DNA of 64,000 bases from Streptomyces sp. NRRL S-244. GTDB taxonomy: Bacteria > Actinomycetota > Actinomycetes > Streptomycetales > Streptomycetaceae. Within the stretch, counting starts at the first letter, position 1; every line of letters begins with the position of its first letter. Position numbers and translations under genes: made by a program. The notes beneath the pieces are model-generated. The model saw only the letters and a list, made by a program, of their open reading frames with translations. It was not told where the DNA came from and ran no database searches. The DNA lies in assembly GCF_000717915.1 (NCBI RefSeq), contig NZ_JOCX01000002.1:124001-188000 (forward strand), read 5' to 3'. Below are positions 35,718-43,710 of this stretch, one piece after another.

Positions 35718-35750
35718 AGCCCCGGACCGAAAACTTCTCGGTCCGGGGCT
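35718..35750. terminator. Convergent terminator between kinase and wblE
   Basis: 13-bp stem (35718-35730 with 35738-35750) and 7-base loop, between converging genes. Confidence 0.8.
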
Positions 35751-35818
35751 CAAGAGCACGTTGCTGAGCGCTGGTGTGGTGTTGCTACGCGCTGCGGCTC
35801 GAGGCTCGAAAGTCGATG

Positions 35819-36076
35819 TCAGGCGGTGGCGTTGCGCGCCCGATTGCGAGCGGCGCGGCGCTTCATCGCGCGGCGCTCGTCCTCGCTGAGACCGCCCCAG
35901 ACGCCGGAGTCCTGACCGGACTCGAGCGCCCACTGCAGGCACTGCTCCATCACGGGGCAGCGGCGGCAGACGGCCTTGGCTTCCTCGATCTGCAGCAGCG
36001 CAGGACCGGTGTTGCCGATGGGGAAGAAGAGTTCCGGGTCTTCCTCGCGGCAAACGGCGTTGTGACGCCAGTCCAT
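35819..36076 (-). CDS. wblE: WhiB-like iron-sulfur regulator WblE (WhiB1 type)
   Basis: 85 residues. Four cysteines (9, 37, 40, 46; C...CxxC.....C) bind a 4Fe-4S cluster, GVWGG forms the family turn, and the tail is basic (RRAMKRRAARNRARNA) for DNA binding. Length and sequence correspond to WblE, the orthologue of mycobacterial WhiB1, which acts with the principal sigma factor. AAGGAGATGG precedes ATG 36076. Long promoter region upstream. Confidence 0.93.
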   Translation of the reverse strand: MDWRHNAVCREEDPELFFPIGNTGPALLQIEEAKAVCRRCPVMEQCLQWALESGQDSGVWGGLSEDERRAMKRRAARNRARNATA

Positions 36077-36398
36077 GGCTGCTCCATCTCCTTGTATTGC
36101 GGGCAGGTTGCTTGTGAATGTGAACGCTTTCACGAATCCCCCCGTGAGGGAAGGGCGACCGCCCAGTTTCCTGGAAGGTCAGTCAGGGACTCGTGGAGGG
36201 GTTCTGGCGGTCTGTGTGGGTGCCGGGTTCTGCGGGCTGTCCCGATCGCCATGAAGAGATTCGCAAACCTCGGACGGGGATACAACCCCTTCCGGAAAGT
36301 TTTTTTTGATTCGTCGGTGTCTACTAGGTCACAGCCCTACATCGTGAGGGTGGACCGGCGTGTAAACGTTCGAGTGAAAGGACTTTGGGCCCTTCCAC
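36077..36398. other. Promoter region of wblE
   Basis: A 322-base non-coding stretch between wblE and the lipid kinase gene, both on the minus strand. It contains the perfect inverted repeat GTGAACGCTTTCAC (36120-36133; 5-bp arms, 4-base centre) 45 bases before wblE, and a run of eight T at 36300. No gene or known RNA recognised. Confidence 0.5.
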
Positions 36399-37364
36399 TC
36401 ACACAATCACACGCAGTGCACGGCGTACGCCTGTGAACCGAACGCTGGTGCGCAGACCGAGGTGGTCTCCGTCCATCTGGAACGGAAGCGGAACCTTCGA
36501 ATGCAAGGTGAAGTCCGTCAGATCGTGCAGAGACACCGCATGCTTGCCGCGCGGACCGCGCTCAGGAGTCGAGGTCAGGAGCTGTGTCGCGTAGCGGGCG
36601 ACGGTCGGAGTTGACAAACGGTTGAGTGCCAATACGTCAAGCGCAGTATCGAACGACGCGTCCGGGGACGCGTAAATCGGACGATTCCCCAGATACGTCC
36701 ACGGCGAGGTGTTGCAGACTATCGACAGCACCAGATCCGTCACGGGATCCGCGCCGGGACGCTCCAGCGTCACCGCGCCGTGGCGCCGGTTCGGCTCGTC
36801 CCAGAACTGGCGCATCAGCTGTCGTACATACAGAGCGTGCGTCGAACGCTTGCCGCGCTCCCGCTGCTGCTCGACCCGGCCCACCACCCCCGCGTCGAAA
36901 CCGAAGCCCGCGCAGAACGTGAACCAGCGCGCCGGAACCGACTCGTCCTCCGTGCCCGGCGCGCCGGCCGCCAGCCCCAGGCCCACCGTCCGCTCGCGCT
37001 GCTCCCGCAGCGCGTCGAGCAGGGCGCCGGTCGCCTCGACCGCGTCGTTGGGCAGCCCGAGCGCGCGGGCGAACACGTTCGTCGAGCCGCCGGGGACCAC
37101 GGCCAGCCGCGGCAGCCGCTCCGGATCGGGCCCGTTGTGCAGCAGTCCGTTGACCACCTCGTTGACCGTGCCGTCGCCGCCGAGCGCCACGACGAGGTCG
37201 ATGCCGTGCTCGGCCGCCCTGCGGCCCAGGTCCCGGGCGTGCCCGCGGTACTCGGTGGTCACCGCCTCCAGCTTCATCTCGCTGGCCAGGGCGTGGGTGA
37301 GGACATCGCGCGTGCGCGCACTGGTGGTCGTTGCTGCTGGATTGGCCACGAGAAGTGCACGCAT
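36399..37364 (-). CDS. Diacylglycerol-kinase-family lipid kinase
   Basis: 321 residues. The catalytic-domain nucleotide loop is VVALGGDGTVNEVVNGLL (GGDGT), and the second conserved segment is LAVVPGGSTNVFARALGLP. The family phosphorylates diacylglycerol, sphingoid bases or related lipids, and Streptomyces members may act in phospholipid turnover. Lipid specificity cannot be read here. ATG 37364 begins MRALLVANPAA, the usual start. It lies upstream of wblE on the same strand, but a 320-base gap separates them. Confidence 0.88.
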   Translation of the reverse strand: MRALLVANPAATTTSARTRDVLTHALASEMKLEAVTTEYRGHARDLGRRAAEHGIDLVVALGGDGTVNEVVNGLLHNGPDPERLPRLAVVPGGSTNVFARALGLPNDAVEATGALLDALREQRERTVGLGLAAGAPGTEDESVPARWFTFCAGFGFDAGVVGRVEQQRERGKRSTHALYVRQLMRQFWDEPNRRHGAVTLERPGADPVTDLVLSIVCNTSPWTYLGNRPIYASPDASFDTALDVLALNRLSTPTVARYATQLLTSTPERGPRGKHAVSLHDLTDFTLHSKVPLPFQMDGDHLGLRTSVRFTGVRRALRVIV

Positions 37365-37448
37365 GACCGCCAGCCTACCGACCCGTACGGATGCCGCCCA
37401 TACTGCCCGTCCCGTACGGGGCCCAGGGGACGCGGCTACCCTGCTGGG

Positions 37449-37886
37449 GTGAGTACGAAGCCCACCCCCGCCCCGGCCCAGCCGACCGCCCCGCTGCCGA
37501 GACGGCTCACCGCCGCCGCCGCGCTGACCGCCCTGGAGGGCCTGGCGCTGGCCGGCCTCGGCGCGTACATGCTGTTCGTGGGCATCGCCGGCGACCCCGA
37601 CTCCCCGCAGCAGGCCGAAACCGGCGGGGTCACCCTGCTGGTGCTCGCCGCGCTGCCGCTGATCGCGGCCCGCGGACTGCGGCTGGGCCGCCGCTGGAGC
37701 CGCGGGCCCGCGCTGATCACCCAGCTGATGGCGCTGCCGGTGGCCTGGACCCTCTACTCCACGGGCGGCGCGATGATCGCCGCCGCCGTGGCGCTGGCCG
37801 TGGCCGCGGTGGCCGTCGTGGCCCTGCTGGTGAACCCGACGGCGACCGAGGCGCTGGGAATCGGGCCCGGCGAGCAGACCCGATAG
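37449..37886 (+). CDS. Small membrane protein, four predicted helices
   Basis: 145 residues. A Pro/Ala/Thr-rich N terminus of about 20 residues is followed by four hydrophobic segments with RGLRLGRRWSRGPALI between helices two and three. No motif identifies a function. It starts at GTG 37449 and ends 12 bases from the convergent sigma-factor gene. It resembles the generic actinobacterial integral membrane proteins of unknown role. Confidence 0.75.
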   Translation: MSTKPTPAPAQPTAPLPRRLTAAAALTALEGLALAGLGAYMLFVGIAGDPDSPQQAETGGVTLLVLAALPLIAARGLRLGRRWSRGPALITQLMALPVAWTLYSTGGAMIAAAVALAVAAVAVVALLVNPTATEALGIGPGEQTR

Positions 37887-37898
37887 CCCGTACCGTCC

Positions 37899-38972
37899 CT
37901 ACTCCTCGACGAGGAGCTTCTCGCGCAGCTGGGCCAGGGTGCGGGCCAGCAGGCGCGAGACGTGCATCTGGGAGATGCCGACCTCCTGCGCGATCTGCGA
38001 CTGGGTCATGTTGCCGAAGAACCGCAGCAGCAGGATCCGCTTCTCCCGCGGAGGCAGTCCCTCCAGGAGCGGCTTGAGCGACTCGCGGTACTCGACGCCC
38101 TCCAGCGCCTCGTCCTCCGCGCCCAGGGTGTCCGCCACCGCCGGCGACTCGTCGTCGGTGTCCGGGACGTCCAGCGAGAGCGTGCTGTAGGCATTGGCCG
38201 ATTCCAGCCCCTCCAGCACCTCCTCCTCGGAGATCCCGAGCCGTTCCGCGAGCTCGTGGACGGTGGGGGAGCGGCCGTGCTGCTGGGACAGCTCCGCCGT
38301 GGCCGTGGTCAGCGAGAGCCGCAGCTCCTGCAGGCGCCGCGGCACGCGCACGGCCCAGCCCTTGTCGCGGAAGTGCCGCTTGATCTCGCCGACCACGGTG
38401 GGCGTCGCGTACGTGGAGAATTCGACCCCGCGGTCCGGGTCGAACCGGTCCACGGACTTGATCAGGCCGATGGTGGCGACCTGGGTCAGGTCGTCCAGCG
38501 GCTCACCCCGGTTGCGGAACCGCCGGGCGAGGTGCTCGACCAGCGGCAGGTGCATCCGCACGAGCCGGTTGCGCAGCTCCGCCTTCTCCACCGAGCCGTC
38601 GGGCAGCGCCCGCAGCTCGATGAACAGGGCCCGCGCGCCACTGCGGTCGCGCGGATCGGGCAGCACGGGAGGCACGGGCAGCACCGGCGGCCCCGCCTCC
38701 GGCTCCGGCTGCGCCCCTACCGGTTCTACCGGTTCCGGTTCGGTGTCCGGGGCCGTGGCAGCGGCCCCGGGTGGCTGTGAGACGTGTGGTTCTTCGTGCT
38801 GGTTCTCGCTCATAGGGCCCGCCCGTCGCTCCGCCGAGTCCAAAAAGCCGTCTTCCGCATCCGCGTCAGCCGGGTGCGGCCGGGCGTGCTGCTGCTCCGG
38901 GATGCCGCCGTCGACCTCGTGCCGTACCCGGGGCCGATCCCCGCCCCGCACCGGGATCTCCCCGCCGCTCAC
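37899..38972 (-). CDS. sigH: SigB/SigF/SigG-family stress sigma factor SigH
   Basis: The conserved part has regions 2 (LVEHLARRFRNRGEPLDDLTQVATIGL), 3 (RVPRRLQELRLSL) and 4 (LPPREKRILLLRFFGNMTQSQIAQEVGISQMHVSRLL). Two starts are credible: GTG 38972, overlapping the antagonist stop as GTGA (357 residues), and ATG 38813 (304 residues). I report the longer form because the extra codons end in G/C at about 84% and coupling to the upstream antagonist is typical. S. coelicolor SigH is known to exist as several N-terminally different forms. It governs osmotic and developmental stress genes there. Confidence 0.9.
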   Translation of the reverse strand: MSGGEIPVRGGDRPRVRHEVDGGIPEQQHARPHPADADAEDGFLDSAERRAGPMSENQHEEPHVSQPPGAAATAPDTEPEPVEPVGAQPEPEAGPPVLPVPPVLPDPRDRSGARALFIELRALPDGSVEKAELRNRLVRMHLPLVEHLARRFRNRGEPLDDLTQVATIGLIKSVDRFDPDRGVEFSTYATPTVVGEIKRHFRDKGWAVRVPRRLQELRLSLTTATAELSQQHGRSPTVHELAERLGISEEEVLEGLESANAYSTLSLDVPDTDDESPAVADTLGAEDEALEGVEYRESLKPLLEGLPPREKRILLLRFFGNMTQSQIAQEVGISQMHVSRLLARTLAQLREKLLVEE

Positions 38973-39382
38973 GCCGGGCCTGGACCCGCGCCGCGCTGTT
39001 TGTAGAGGCTGATGCTCACCGTCCGGTCCTCCTCGACCGTGGACTCGACCTTGCCGGCCAGCGCCGACAGGACGGTCCAGGCGAACGTGTCGCGCTCGGG
39101 CGCACGCCCGTCCGTGGTCGGTGCGGAGACCGTCACCTCCAGCGAGTCGTCGACCAACCGGAACACGCAGCTGAGGACGGAGCCCGGCACGGCCTGCTGA
39201 AGCAGGATCGCGCAGGCCTCGTCCACCGCGATGCGGAGGTCCTCGATCTCGTCGAGGGTGAAGTCCAAACGTGCAGCGAGGCCGGCCGTGGCCGTTCGCA
39301 GCACCGACAGGTAGGCACCCGCAGCGGGCAGCCGGACTTCCACGAAGTCCTGGGTCCCGGGCTCGCCTGCGATCTGGGACAC
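38969..39382 (-). CDS. RsbW/SpoIIAB-like anti-sigma factor (SigH antagonist)
   Basis: 137 residues, GHKL ATPase fold. The N-box is visible in LRIAVDEACAILLQQ (E..DEA.) and the rest is shortened as in SigF-type antagonists. The G-boxes are weak, so kinase activity is uncertain. GTG 39382 is chosen because GGAGG lies five bases before. A TTG at 39394 overlaps that site. It is coupled to sigH by GTGA. In S. coelicolor this gene is ushX/prsH, and its product binds SigH until released by anti-anti-sigma factors. Confidence 0.88.
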   Translation of the reverse strand: MSQIAGEPGTQDFVEVRLPAAGAYLSVLRTATAGLAARLDFTLDEIEDLRIAVDEACAILLQQAVPGSVLSCVFRLVDDSLEVTVSAPTTDGRAPERDTFAWTVLSALAGKVESTVEEDRTVSISLYKQRGAGPGPA

Positions 39383-39586
39383 CCTCACCTCCAAGGTGGT
39401 ACGAGCTCTGTTCGCCGGTGACGCTATCGCGATCCGGGCGATCGTGTCGCGGCACCCCTCATGGGGCCTGCTTCAGGCACCCCCGCCTACGGCCAGTGAC
39501 TGATGGTATGCCCTTGGGTACGCATAGTGGCTAGGGGTCTGCGGGCCCAAATCAGGGGAACCGGCGGAGGGTTGACCTACCCCTCC

Positions 39587-39847
39587 TCAGACGATCGAAC
39601 CGTCGACATAACACCACCGCCAGGTCTCGCCCGGTTCGAAGCTCCGCATGACCGGATGGCCGGTGCTCTGGTGGTGCGCGGTGGCGTGCCGGTGCGGGGA
39701 GGAATCGCAGCATGCCACGTACCCGCACTCCAGGCACATCCGCAACTGCACCGGGTGGCTGCCGAGCACCAGACATTCGGAGCATGTCAGGGCACTCGGG
39801 ACGGGCTCGGGGCGCGGCAGTTCGGCAACGTGGGTGCACTCGCTCAT
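39587..39847 (-). CDS. UBP-type zinc-finger protein
   Basis: 86 residues. Paired Cys and His (CTHV, CSECLVLG, MCLECGYVACCDSSPHRHATAHHQSTGHPV) match the ZnF-UBP fold that in eukaryotes binds the ubiquitin C terminus. The final segment MRSFEPGETWRWCYVD is also typical. Bacteria lack ubiquitin, so its ligand is unknown. A free C-terminal carboxylate of another protein is plausible. It is divergent from the antiporter gene with a 76-bp gap. Confidence 0.85.
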   Translation of the reverse strand: MSECTHVAELPRPEPVPSALTCSECLVLGSHPVQLRMCLECGYVACCDSSPHRHATAHHQSTGHPVMRSFEPGETWRWCYVDGSIV

Positions 39848-39923
39848 GATTGCCAGCGTACTGACGTGCGGGCGCCGCAGGACGACATGCCGATCAGCCA
39901 CGACGAGCGAGGGTGGATCTTCG

Positions 39924-41501
39924 ATGGAGGTATTGCCGCTGGTGGCGCTGGTGGCGGGCAGCGCGATCGTTGCCGGGGCCGCCCGTTGGACGCGGGTGCC
40001 CGCGCCGCTGCTGCTGGTCGCCGCCGGATTGATGGCCTCGTACATCCCGGGCGTGCCCCCGTACACCCTCGACCCGCACATCGTGCTGCCGCTGCTGCTC
40101 CCGCCGCTGCTGTACACGGCCGCGGTGGACAGCTCGTACCTGGACCTGCGGGCGAACATCCGGCCCGTGGCGATGCTGTCGGTCGGGTACGTGCTCTTCG
40201 CGACGGTCGCCGTCGGGTACGCGGCGTACCTGGTGGTGCCGGGGCTGACGCTGCCGGTGGCGCTGGTGCTGGGCGCGGTGATCGCGCCGCCCGACGCGGT
40301 GGCGGCGACGGCGATCGCCCGCAAGCTGGGGCTGCCGAACCGGATCACGACCATCCTGCAGGGCGAGTCCCTGGTGAACGACGCCACCGCGATCACCGCG
40401 TACAAGGTGGCACTGGCCGCGGTGGTCGGGGTGAGCGCCGGCTGGGCGGGCGGGATCGCGGAGTTCCTGCTGGCCTCGGTGGGCGGTGTCGGCGTGGGCC
40501 TGGTGCTGATGGTGCCGATCCACCACATGCGCAAGCGGCTGCGGGAGCCGCTGCTGCAGAACACCCTGTCGCTGCTGATCCCGTTCGTGGCGTACGCGGC
40601 GGCCGAGCGGGTGCACGCCTCGGGCGTGCTCGCGGTGGTCGTGGTGGCGCTCTACCTGGGGCACCGGAACTGGCAGGTCGACTTCGCGACCCGGCTCCAG
40701 GAGGAGGCGGTGTGGCGGATGGTCGCCTTCATCCTGGAGTCGGTGGTCTTCGCGCTGATCGGCCTCCAGCTGCCGGTGGTCCTGAAGGGGCTCGCGGAGT
40801 ACGAGGGCTGGGACGCGGCCTGGTACGCGCTGGCGGTGTTCCTGGCGGTGGTGGTGGCCCGCTTCGTATGGGTGTTCCCGGCCACCTTCCTGCCGCGGCT
40901 GTCGGAGCGGATCCGGACCCGGGAGCCGGACACCAACTGGAAGTCGCCGGTGGTCGTGGGCTGGGCGGGGATGCGGGGGGTGGTCTCGCTGGCGATCGCG
41001 TTCTCGGTGCCCATCAGCGTGCCGCACCGGAACCTGATCCTCTTCCTGACCTTCACCACGGTGATCGGCACGCTGGTGGTCCAGGGGCTGACACTGCCGC
41101 CGCTGATCCGGCTGCTGCGGCTGCCGCAGCGCGACGCGCAGGCGGAGACCCTGGCGGAGGCCCAGGCCCAGAGCGAGGCCTCGCGCTCTGCGGAGGACCG
41201 GCTGGCGGAGCTGCTGGCGGAGCCGGAGAACGCGCTGCCGCCACCGCTGGCGGAGCGGCTGCGCACGGTGATGGAGAGGCGCCGCAACGCGGTCTGGGAG
41301 CGGCTGGGCGAGGTCAACCCGCTCACCGGCGAATCGGCGGACGACGTCTACCGCCGTCTGGCGGGGGAGATGATCGCGGCCGAACGCGAGGTCTTCGTGA
41401 ACCTCCGCGACCACCGCCGCATCGACGACGAAATGCTCCGGAACCTGCTCCGCAGACTGGACCTGGAGGAAGCGGCGGCCTACCGCGAAGACGCGGCCTG
41501 A
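39924..41501 (+). CDS. CPA1-family Na+/H+ antiporter
   Basis: 525 residues with about twelve membrane segments. Conserved parts are the Asp pair in GAVIAPPDAVAATAIARKLGLP, ESLVNDATAI (the ND motif) and WAGMRGVVSLAIAF. These define the CPA1 exchanger family, which expels Na+ or K+ in exchange for protons. A cytoplasmic C-terminal tail of about 120 residues with Glu/Ala/Arg-rich helices is probably regulatory. ATG 39924 (MEVLPL) starts the first helix. Ion preference is not readable. Confidence 0.9.
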   Translation: MEVLPLVALVAGSAIVAGAARWTRVPAPLLLVAAGLMASYIPGVPPYTLDPHIVLPLLLPPLLYTAAVDSSYLDLRANIRPVAMLSVGYVLFATVAVGYAAYLVVPGLTLPVALVLGAVIAPPDAVAATAIARKLGLPNRITTILQGESLVNDATAITAYKVALAAVVGVSAGWAGGIAEFLLASVGGVGVGLVLMVPIHHMRKRLREPLLQNTLSLLIPFVAYAAAERVHASGVLAVVVVALYLGHRNWQVDFATRLQEEAVWRMVAFILESVVFALIGLQLPVVLKGLAEYEGWDAAWYALAVFLAVVVARFVWVFPATFLPRLSERIRTREPDTNWKSPVVVGWAGMRGVVSLAIAFSVPISVPHRNLILFLTFTTVIGTLVVQGLTLPPLIRLLRLPQRDAQAETLAEAQAQSEASRSAEDRLAELLAEPENALPPPLAERLRTVMERRRNAVWERLGEVNPLTGESADDVYRRLAGEMIAAEREVFVNLRDHRRIDDEMLRNLLRRLDLEEAAAYREDAA

Positions 41502-41527
41502 GGGCGGCCGAAACCCCCGCCCCGGCG

Positions 41528-42436
41528 CTACGGGCGGCCGGTGACGACGGCGGTCAGGGTCGTCCCCGGGGGGAACGCGCCCGACTCCGTGAGGGCGGCC
41601 AGGGCCCAGAGCAGCTTGGCCACGTAGATCCGCTCGACCGGGAACCCGTGCCGCTCCTCGAAATCGGCGGCGAAGGCGTCCAGCAGCGCGGGGACGCATG
41701 CGTAGCCGCCGTGGTGGAAGCCCTCCGCCAGGCTCCACTCCCCGGCCGGGCCGCCGAAGGCCGCCTCCTGGAGGGAACGTATCTCCGCCCCCAGGAACCC
41801 GCCCGCCAGCACGGGCACGCCCAGCGCCCGCTGCCCCGGGGCCAGCCCCGCCGCCAGCCCGGCCAGCGTGCCCCCCGTACCGCAGGCCACCGCGACCACG
41901 TCCGACACGCCCCGCAGCTCGCGCCCCAGCTCCGCACACCCCTCCAGCGCGAGCGCGTTGCTGCCGCCCTCGGGGACGACGTACGACGAGCCCGCCCCGG
42001 CCCCCGCCAGCAGCCGCGCCCGCACCTGCGGCTCCGCCTTGCGGCGGTACTCCGAGCGCGTGACGAAGTGCAGCCGCATCCCGTCCGCCGCGCACCGGGC
42101 CAGGGAGTCGTTGAGGGGCCGGCCGGCGAGCTCGTCACCGCGGACGATCCCGACGGTCTCCATGCCCAGCAGCCGCCCGGCCGCCGCGGTGGCCCGCAGA
42201 TGGTTCGAGTACGCCCCGCCGAAGGTCACGACCCCGGGGAAGCCCCCTTCGACGGCGGCCCGCAGATTCGGCGCGAGCTTGCGCCACTTGTTCCCCGGCA
42301 ACTCGGGATGCACGAGATCGTCCCGCTTCACCAGCAGCCGCACCCCGTACCGCCCGAACCGCTCGTCCCGCACCTCCGCCACCGGCGAGGCCGGCCGGGG
42401 CCGCAGGATGACGCCGGGGTCAGGGGAGTGGTTCAC
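41528..42436 (-). CDS. PLP-dependent ACC deaminase / D-cysteine desulfhydrase family enzyme
   Basis: 302 residues, fold type II. The PLP lysine is in PGNKWRKLAPN, and TFGGAYSNHLRATAAAG and VPEGGSNALALEG bind the phosphate/cofactor. True ACC deaminases and D-cysteine desulfhydrases are separated by a few active-site residues I cannot assign safely, so the substrate is left open. It starts at GTG 42436 overlapping the preceding acetyltransferase stop (GTGA), so the pair is an operon. Confidence 0.85.
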   Translation of the reverse strand: MNHSPDPGVILRPRPASPVAEVRDERFGRYGVRLLVKRDDLVHPELPGNKWRKLAPNLRAAVEGGFPGVVTFGGAYSNHLRATAAAGRLLGMETVGIVRGDELAGRPLNDSLARCAADGMRLHFVTRSEYRRKAEPQVRARLLAGAGAGSSYVVPEGGSNALALEGCAELGRELRGVSDVVAVACGTGGTLAGLAAGLAPGQRALGVPVLAGGFLGAEIRSLQEAAFGGPAGEWSLAEGFHHGGYACVPALLDAFAADFEERHGFPVERIYVAKLLWALAALTESGAFPPGTTLTAVVTGRP

Positions 42437-42915
42437 CCGCCCATTGTCCGTCCCGAGCCGTCGGACGGGAGGCGGAGGTGGACGTGCGGGACCGTCGCGC
42501 CCGGGAGGACGTAGCGCTCGGATTCCTCGAAGCCTCGGGCGCGGGCGAAGCGCAGGCCGTCCTCGTTGGAGGCCAGGACGATCGTCTCGATCGTGTCGGG
42601 GGCGGGCACGAGTGCGCGTGCCCCGGCGAGGCCGTGGGCGTAGAGCGCGGCGCCGAAGCCCTGCCCGCGGTGGGCGGGCAGGATCCGGGCGATCACGGTG
42701 GCCACCGACGGGGCGTCGGCCGTGGGCCGGCGTACGGTCATGCAGCCGACGAGCACGTCGCCGCGGTACGCGACGTCCAGGAGGTGGCGCCCGGCCCGCT
42801 CGCGCACCTCGTCGAGGGTGAGGGCGTCCGGGGGAACGATCACGTTGTGGACGTGGCGCCAGTCCTGGAGGGAGGCTTCGTCCGCCACCCGTTCGATTCG
42901 GAGATCATCGGTCAT
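42433..42915 (-). CDS. GNAT-family N-acetyltransferase
   Basis: 160 residues. Motif A of the acetyl-CoA site reads VIARILPAHRGQGFGAALY (R-G-Q-G-F-G), followed by TIVLASNEDGLRFARARGFEESERY. The N-terminal half resembles acetyltransferases with a duplicated, degenerate domain. Substrate unknown. The GTGA overlap with the PLP enzyme suggests they act on related small molecules, for instance amino-acid detoxification, but this is inference. Confidence 0.83.
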   Translation of the reverse strand: MTDDLRIERVADEASLQDWRHVHNVIVPPDALTLDEVRERAGRHLLDVAYRGDVLVGCMTVRRPTADAPSVATVIARILPAHRGQGFGAALYAHGLAGARALVPAPDTIETIVLASNEDGLRFARARGFEESERYVLPGATVPHVHLRLPSDGSGRTMGG

Positions 42916-42956
42916 CGGGTCAGGGAAGCCCGTGGATCTTCCCGGAGTCAACCCTC

Positions 42957-43547
42957 CTATTTGAGGCGCTCTCCCACCCGGGCGCGGAACGCGTCCATCG
43001 TGAAGCCCTTCGGGTCGATCTTGCCGGGCTGCCATTCCAGGTGGCCGATCACCGAGCGCTCGGTCCAGCCGTGGATCCGGCACACGGCCGCCGCCGCGCG
43101 GGCCATGGCGTCGAGTTGGACCTCCGGCCAGGGGTCGTGGCCGTCGCCCAGGTTCTCGCACTCGAAGCCGTAGAAGTGCCGGTTGCCGTCGGTGTCCGCG
43201 TGGCGGTCCGGCGGGAGCCGCTTCTCCGCGATCACCGCTGCCAGGACGTCCGAGTCGCCCGCCCCGGCGTGGTTGGCGCGGCCGTAGCCGACCAGGTGGA
43301 CCCTGCCGTCCTTGGTGATGACGCCGTGGCAGAGCGGGCCGGGCAGGTCCTCGTCGCCGTCGCGGCACAGCGCGACGGTGAATGCGGTGCCGTGCGTCAC
43401 GGTGTGGTGGATCATCACCCCGTTCACCGGGCCCCACGGGCCCTTGTGGTTGCGGTTGTGGGTGCGCCAGGCACCCACCTCGACGACGGTCAGACCCTCG
43501 TTCCGCAGTGCGCCGATGAACCGGTCCGCGGACATGGGTGCGGACAT
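42957..43547 (-). CDS. N-acetylmuramoyl-L-alanine amidase, amidase_2 type, no signal peptide
   Basis: 196 residues, T7-lysozyme/PGRP-like zinc amidase. Zinc ligands are expected in MIHHTVTHG and in SVIGHLEW, and the catalytic Tyr and Lys regions in HFYGFECENLG and QPGKIDPKGF. GGAGG precedes ATG 43547. The product lacks a secretion signal and a cell-wall binding domain, unlike housekeeping amidases. It resembles phage endolysins or cytosolic muropeptide-recycling enzymes. No other phage gene is near, so domesticated endolysin or recycling are both open. Confidence 0.85.
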   Translation of the reverse strand: MSAPMSADRFIGALRNEGLTVVEVGAWRTHNRNHKGPWGPVNGVMIHHTVTHGTAFTVALCRDGDEDLPGPLCHGVITKDGRVHLVGYGRANHAGAGDSDVLAAVIAEKRLPPDRHADTDGNRHFYGFECENLGDGHDPWPEVQLDAMARAAAAVCRIHGWTERSVIGHLEWQPGKIDPKGFTMDAFRARVGERLK

Positions 43548-43710
43548 GGCCGCCTCCTCTCCGGGTGCGCGGTGGTCACCTTGCGTGTCCACCTCGTTGC
43601 TCTCCGGTGTAGTGGAGGCCGCCCCTCCGTGCCAGTGCCTTCGTACAGCGAGCGAGCCGATCCGGACACTCGTCCCGACCGGCCCACCCGCCACGGGAGT
43701 TAGGCCGTGT

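Noticed and set aside
36120..36133. Catabolite-responsive (cre) element of the Bacillus type
   Set aside because: The dyad resembles TGAAAGCGTTCA, but Streptomyces has no CcpA-dependent control of this kind, so only an unnamed dyad is reported.
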